Part shown: one piece after another, positions 51,348-54,567 of the stretch
How positions within the stretch are numbered: position 1 is the first letter of the stretch
Layout: the number at the start of each line of letters is the position of its first letter
NCBI GenBank assembly: GCA_030536655.1
Contig: JAUNPN010000003.1
Coordinates: forward strand, 1 to 54,567
Length of the DNA: 54,567 nt
From: a bacterium
GTDB lineage: Bacteria; Bacillota; Clostridia; UBA1381
Reading direction: 5' to 3'
Program-made: the position numbers and the translations under genes
Notes under the pieces: generated by a model
Database searches by the model: none
Told to the model about the DNA's origin: nothing
Seen by the model: the letters and a program-made list of their open reading frames with translations, nothing else

Positions 51348-53122
51348 GAACAGATATAGGAAAAATAGAAATAAAACGTGAGAACATACTGCGCGCGCTG
51401 CACTGCGGTGAGGACAGTCCCGTGTATGAGCGGATAAGCGGCGAGGTTGATAAAGTGATTAGCGAGGCGGCGCCGGAAGCAAGGGTGTATATCAGTCATG
51501 AGGATAAGCTTATTTATGTGCTTGTAACAGTCGGAAATGAAATAAGCAGATATTCGCGCGAGCTTATGGAGCGCGGAGAATGTATAGGAGGACTTGCCGC
51601 CGATACGGTCGGAGATGAAGTGCTGTTCAGCGCGGACAATCGTGTATCGGATTATCTTAAGGAATATCTTGCGGAGAAAAATCTCGGAGTTTTAAAGCGT
51701 ATGCAGGCGCCGGAGGATTTTCCGCTAAGCCGTCACGCGGAGATAATTGAAAAAACAGGAGCGGAGGACGTAGGTCTGACAGAGGCGTATATGTTTGATC
51801 CGCCGAAAACAATGGCGTATATTCTGGAGCTTACCGAGGACAGCAGAGTTTTCAAAGCACAGCATGATTGTTCGAAATGTCCGAATTTAAATTGTCCGCG
51901 CCGGTCGGTAAAAGCAGAAAAAATGGAAGCTCTGACGGAGCATGGAGAGGTCAGCTGCATCATGGTAAGAGATGTGATGTGCATTGATATAGGCACTACA
52001 ACGCTTGCGTTTGAGCGTATCCGAAACGGCAGACGAAGCACTGTTACGGCAGTAAACAGTCAAAGGCAATTTGGCGCGGACGTTATTTCAAGGCTTGAGG
52101 CCTCGAATGCCGGAAGGGGCAGAGAGCTTAAACAGAAAATCTGCTATCAGCTGATTGAAGGTGTGCGTAATCTGTACAGAGGAGGAGAGCAGCCGGAGAA
52201 AATAATAGTTTCAGCCAATACGACAATGGTTCATCTTCTTATGGGGTATTCTTGCCAAACGCTTGGAAGTTATCCGTTTGAGCCGTATAATAAGGAAATA
52301 ATTGAAACGGATTTCAAAACCCTGACCGGGAGCGGAATATGCAATGCGCCGGTTACGATAATCGGCGCGGTCAGCGGATTTGTAGGCGGCGATATAGTCA
52401 GCGGAATGTATATGTGCGATTTTGACATTTCCGAAAGGATCAATCTGTTCGTAGATTTGGGTACTAACGGAGAAATGTCAATAGGCAATGCGGAAGGAAT
52501 ACTCGTCACGTCAACCGCAGCTGGACCGGCGTTTGAGGGCGGAAGAATCTCGTGCGGAACAGGCTCGGTTGACGGAGCAGTGTATGCCGCAGATTTTGCG
52601 GAGCATAAAATAAGTACGATAAACGACAAGCCTCCTGTAGGAATATGCGGCACCGGAATAGTTGAAGTTATGGCGGAGCTTATTAAAAGCGGAGCCGTTG
52701 ATAAAACGGGGCTGCTAAGGGATGAATATTTTGAAACGGGCTATCCGGTGACGGAAAGGCTGCGGTTTACGCAGAAGGATATAAGGGAAATTCAAACGGC
52801 AAAGGCGGCTGTGCGCGCGGGAATAGAGCTGCTTATTGAACGTTACGGATGCACGTATGAGGATGTTGCAAGCGTGTATATTGCGGGAGGCTTTGGCTGC
52901 AAACTGAATATTTCGAAAGCGTGTGAGATTGGACTTATACCGCCGGAGCTTGAAATGAAATGCACTGCGATAGGAAACAGCAGTCTGGGCGGTGCGGTAA
53001 AATATGCTTTCAGTATGGACGCGGCTGCGAGAACCGGTAAGTTAAGGGGTCTGTGCCGTGAGCTTGTGCTTGCAGCGGATGAGGACTTTAATGACAGATA
53101 TTTGGAATATATGAATTTTTGA
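51344..53122 (+). CDS. DUF4445/ASKHA ATPase with N-terminal MetH-activation-like domain (corrinoid protein reactivator-like)
   Basis: The 592-aa protein has an N-terminal region (about 1-170) resembling the activation domain of B12-dependent methionine synthase, a cysteine cluster C176-x2-C179-x4-C184 (HDCSKCPNLNCPRRS), and an ASKHA ATPase domain from about 210 (CIDIGTTTLAF, FVDLGTNGEMSIG, GICGTGIVEVMAEL, VYIAGGFGCKLN). Related RamA/RACE proteins use ATP to reduce inactive Co(II) corrinoid proteins. The usual N-terminal 2Fe-2S ferredoxin is absent; the Cys cluster may bind iron-sulfur instead. No methyltransferase is adjacent, so the client is unknown. Coupled with the WYL regulator. Confidence 0.82.
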   Translation: MRTDIGKIEIKRENILRALHCGEDSPVYERISGEVDKVISEAAPEARVYISHEDKLIYVLVTVGNEISRYSRELMERGECIGGLAADTVGDEVLFSADNRVSDYLKEYLAEKNLGVLKRMQAPEDFPLSRHAEIIEKTGAEDVGLTEAYMFDPPKTMAYILELTEDSRVFKAQHDCSKCPNLNCPRRSVKAEKMEALTEHGEVSCIMVRDVMCIDIGTTTLAFERIRNGRRSTVTAVNSQRQFGADVISRLEASNAGRGRELKQKICYQLIEGVRNLYRGGEQPEKIIVSANTTMVHLLMGYSCQTLGSYPFEPYNKEIIETDFKTLTGSGICNAPVTIIGAVSGFVGGDIVSGMYMCDFDISERINLFVDLGTNGEMSIGNAEGILVTSTAAGPAFEGGRISCGTGSVDGAVYAADFAEHKISTINDKPPVGICGTGIVEVMAELIKSGAVDKTGLLRDEYFETGYPVTERLRFTQKDIREIQTAKAAVRAGIELLIERYGCTYEDVASVYIAGGFGCKLNISKACEIGLIPPELEMKCTAIGNSSLGGAVKYAFSMDAAARTGKLRGLCRELVLAADEDFNDRYLEYMNF

Positions 53123-53124
53123 AG

Positions 53125-53168
53125 AAAGGACTGAATCAAAACTCAGCTGAGCTTTGATTCAGTCCTTT
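53125..53168. terminator. Bidirectional terminator overlapping the carboxypeptidase 3' end
   Basis: A 16-bp perfect stem (53125-53140 with 53153-53168). One arm lies inside the last codons of the minus-strand M14 gene. It serves convergent genes. Confidence 0.8.
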
Positions 53169-54045
53169 CCTGCTTATTTGCCGAGCCGTTCAGCGCGCAT
53201 AGCGTGAGCCTTGCATTTTCTTCGTATATTTTGTCAAGCTGTGACATCGGCAAAGGATTTTTCCCGAAGCCTATTTCAACGGTGAAGCCGCTTTTTCCGT
53301 ATTCCTTTATGAACCAGTCTTTGCATCCGCCGAAGGCTGCTGTTCCTGCCGGAGATTTAAGCGCATAGCCGCTTTCGCTTGCCATTTGCTCTGCCAGTCT
53401 GCGTGATTTTTCGGCGGCAAGTCCGTCAAAGTCATAGTAAATTTCTCTGCCCTGCGAATGAAATGCAAGCAAAGTGTCAAAGTCGGTATTTCGTATAAGA
53501 TTTGTCACGGCACGTGTTTCCGGTTCGCTTTCAGGATATTCACCTCCGTATTTTGTCGGTGCACATTCTTCAACCACCATGCTCCATTTTGCGTCATAGT
53601 TGTGATTTAAGTCAACACCGCGCGCATTTGACTGCCACACGAGATTAAAACTGTGTATTCCTGTCATGCTGATTAGTGCCCGGTGATGAGGATTGGTAAT
53701 GTCAATGCCGTTTACCGCAATGTCTACTCCGTCAGGGTTTACCATAGGCACAAGGTATACCGAGGTATTTTTGTGTATTTCGGCAGTATCATAGCCGAAA
53801 AAGCTTGTATTTCCCAAAATATGCGCAGCATAGTCGGAAGTAAATTTTATAAGAAAAGCGGCGGTAAGATATTCAAGCCCGTGGAAGGCTCCGGCAAGCA
53901 GGATTTTCCGGCTGCCCTTGCCGATGCGCAGACAGGGAATAGGCTTCTCCATAATGCTTTCACCGATGCTGAAGCTTTCAATAAAATTAAAATTCTGCGT
54001 GAGCAGATTAATGTCATTTGTAAGCTGTGTATAGTCATAAGACAA
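53143..54045 (-). CDS. M14-family zinc carboxypeptidase
   Basis: A 300-aa metallopeptidase with zinc ligands H55 and E58 (FHGLEYL) and H196 (AFHSQG), and the catalytic Glu E257 (FTVEIGFG). The length and the RGVDLNHNYDAKW motif match the gamma-D-glutamyl-diamino acid peptidases that cut wall peptides. No signal peptide is seen, so it may act on recycled muropeptides in the cytosol. The start is a TTG at 54045 behind GAAGGGA; there is no suitable ATG. The 3' end overlaps a shared terminator. Confidence 0.9.
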   Translation of the reverse strand: MSYDYTQLTNDINLLTQNFNFIESFSIGESIMEKPIPCLRIGKGSRKILLAGAFHGLEYLTAAFLIKFTSDYAAHILGNTSFFGYDTAEIHKNTSVYLVPMVNPDGVDIAVNGIDITNPHHRALISMTGIHSFNLVWQSNARGVDLNHNYDAKWSMVVEECAPTKYGGEYPESEPETRAVTNLIRNTDFDTLLAFHSQGREIYYDFDGLAAEKSRRLAEQMASESGYALKSPAGTAAFGGCKDWFIKEYGKSGFTVEIGFGKNPLPMSQLDKIYEENARLTLCALNGSANKQERTESKLS

Positions 54046-54114
54046 AAAATCACATCCCTTCGTTTGTCATACATACGATTATATGATTGAAGGGACGTGA
54101 TTATGCGTTATTAT

Positions 54115-54567
54115 TTAATATTCTCCGAGGCACTCGTCAAGCGATGCGCAGATTGCGGCTTTATCCATCTTTCTGCCGATGAATACAAGCTTAATCATTC
54201 TGTCGCCGGCTCTTTCATCCCAATCCTTCATCAGGTCGGGATCCTGCTTAAGGAACTGCTTAAGCTGAGCGGGTGTAGCCGATGCGTACCAGCGTCCGTT
54301 TTCGTAAATTTGAACCTGCTTTCCGGCTTGCTCAAGGACGAATGACATATTGTGGTCGTTTGAAAGCCATATAATTCCCTTTGCACGGATGATGCTTGCC
54401 GGGAAATTATTGAGCCAGTTTTCAAGCTTATCCATTATGAACGGCTTCCTTCTTGTATAGACAAAGGTGCCGATTCCGTATTCCTCAGCTTCGCCCTCAT
54501 CCTCGTTGTGGTCATGGTCGTGATGGTGGTGATGGTGATGGTGTCCGTGATGCTCGTGTTCGTGCTC
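54115..54567 (-). CDS. CobW/COG0523-family GTPase, C-terminal part with His-rich metal-binding loop (5' end outside window)
   Basis: The frame runs off the right edge. It enters with a His-rich stretch (EHEHEHHGHHHHHHHH, then DHDHNEDE) and continues into the CobW C-terminal domain (FVYTRRKPFIMDKLENWLNNFP ... AKGIIWLSNDHNMSFVLEQAG ... DRMIKLVFIGRKMDKAAI). The G-domain lies beyond the window. COG0523 proteins are metal-insertion GTPases for zinc, cobalt or iron-nickel enzymes. The histidine run likely buffers or delivers zinc or nickel. An ATG at 54435 is internal to this domain and is not the start. Confidence 0.92.
   Translation of the reverse strand, partial: EHEHEHHGHHHHHHHHDHDHNEDEGEAEEYGIGTFVYTRRKPFIMDKLENWLNNFPASIIRAKGIIWLSNDHNMSFVLEQAGKQVQIYENGRWYASATPAQLKQFLKQDPDLMKDWDERAGDRMIKLVFIGRKMDKAAICASLDECLGEY

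Overview
The window looks like chromosomal DNA of an anaerobic, saccharolytic Clostridia-type Bacillota, probably from a gut or rumen. Evidence: strong AGGAGG-type ribosome binding sites with TTG and GTG starts among the ATG starts; near-consensus TTGACA-17-TATAAT promoters; a GlgC/GlgD pair; a GerMN sporulation-type protein; an SLH-anchored secreted peptidase; a TSCPD protein; and large secreted carbohydrate enzymes next to AraC regulators. I see no rRNA, tRNA, CRISPR array, transposase or phage gene. The species cannot be fixed from the sequence alone.

Layout. 1-4250: end of a YARHG-domain protein, then a riboflavin operon (ribD-ribE-ribBA-ribH) behind an FMN riboswitch. 4250-14550: AraC/GyrI regulator, rlmH with a heparinase II/III-like gene, an SLH-anchored M3-like peptidase, three consecutive M42 aminopeptidase genes (the middle one lacks catalytic residues) and murD. 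14600-16900: a miniature inverted-repeat element and an AT-rich restriction-modification pair. 16900-20600: transaldolase, TSCPD protein, GerMN protein and the radical-SAM/DUF4130 DNA-metabolism pair. 21000-33070: a glycogen locus (glgB, glgC, glgD, glgA, glgP, a GH13 enzyme and a Nudix-like/zinc-ribbon protein). 33100-35400: an ABM monooxygenase and a cation antiporter behind a yybP-ykoY (manganese) riboswitch, among repeats. 35400-38840: uxuA, prfA, repeats and an AraC regulator. 39000-50100: two very large secreted proteins, each divergent from an AraC regulator, with a 61-aa peptide after the first. 50300-54567: WYL regulator with an ASKHA/corrinoid-activation-like ATPase, an M14 carboxypeptidase and the C-terminal part of a His-rich CobW-family protein.

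How the genes fit together. The glycogen block has all steps from ADP-glucose synthesis (GlgC, regulatory GlgD), through elongation (GlgA) and branching (GlgB), to phosphorolysis (GlgP) and maltodextrin hydrolysis (GH13). Three of these enzymes carry lysine/alanine-rich tails. The secreted GH3 enzyme, mannonate dehydratase and heparinase-like protein point to growth on plant or host polysaccharides.

The most unusual items are: the histone-H1-like tails on GlgA, GlgB and GlgP; a rhodanese domain at the C-terminus of a secreted GH3 enzyme; the catalytically degenerate M42 paralogue; the degenerate Nudix/zinc-ribbon protein; and three families of short inverted-repeat elements, one of which begins at the stop codons of ribH and glgB.
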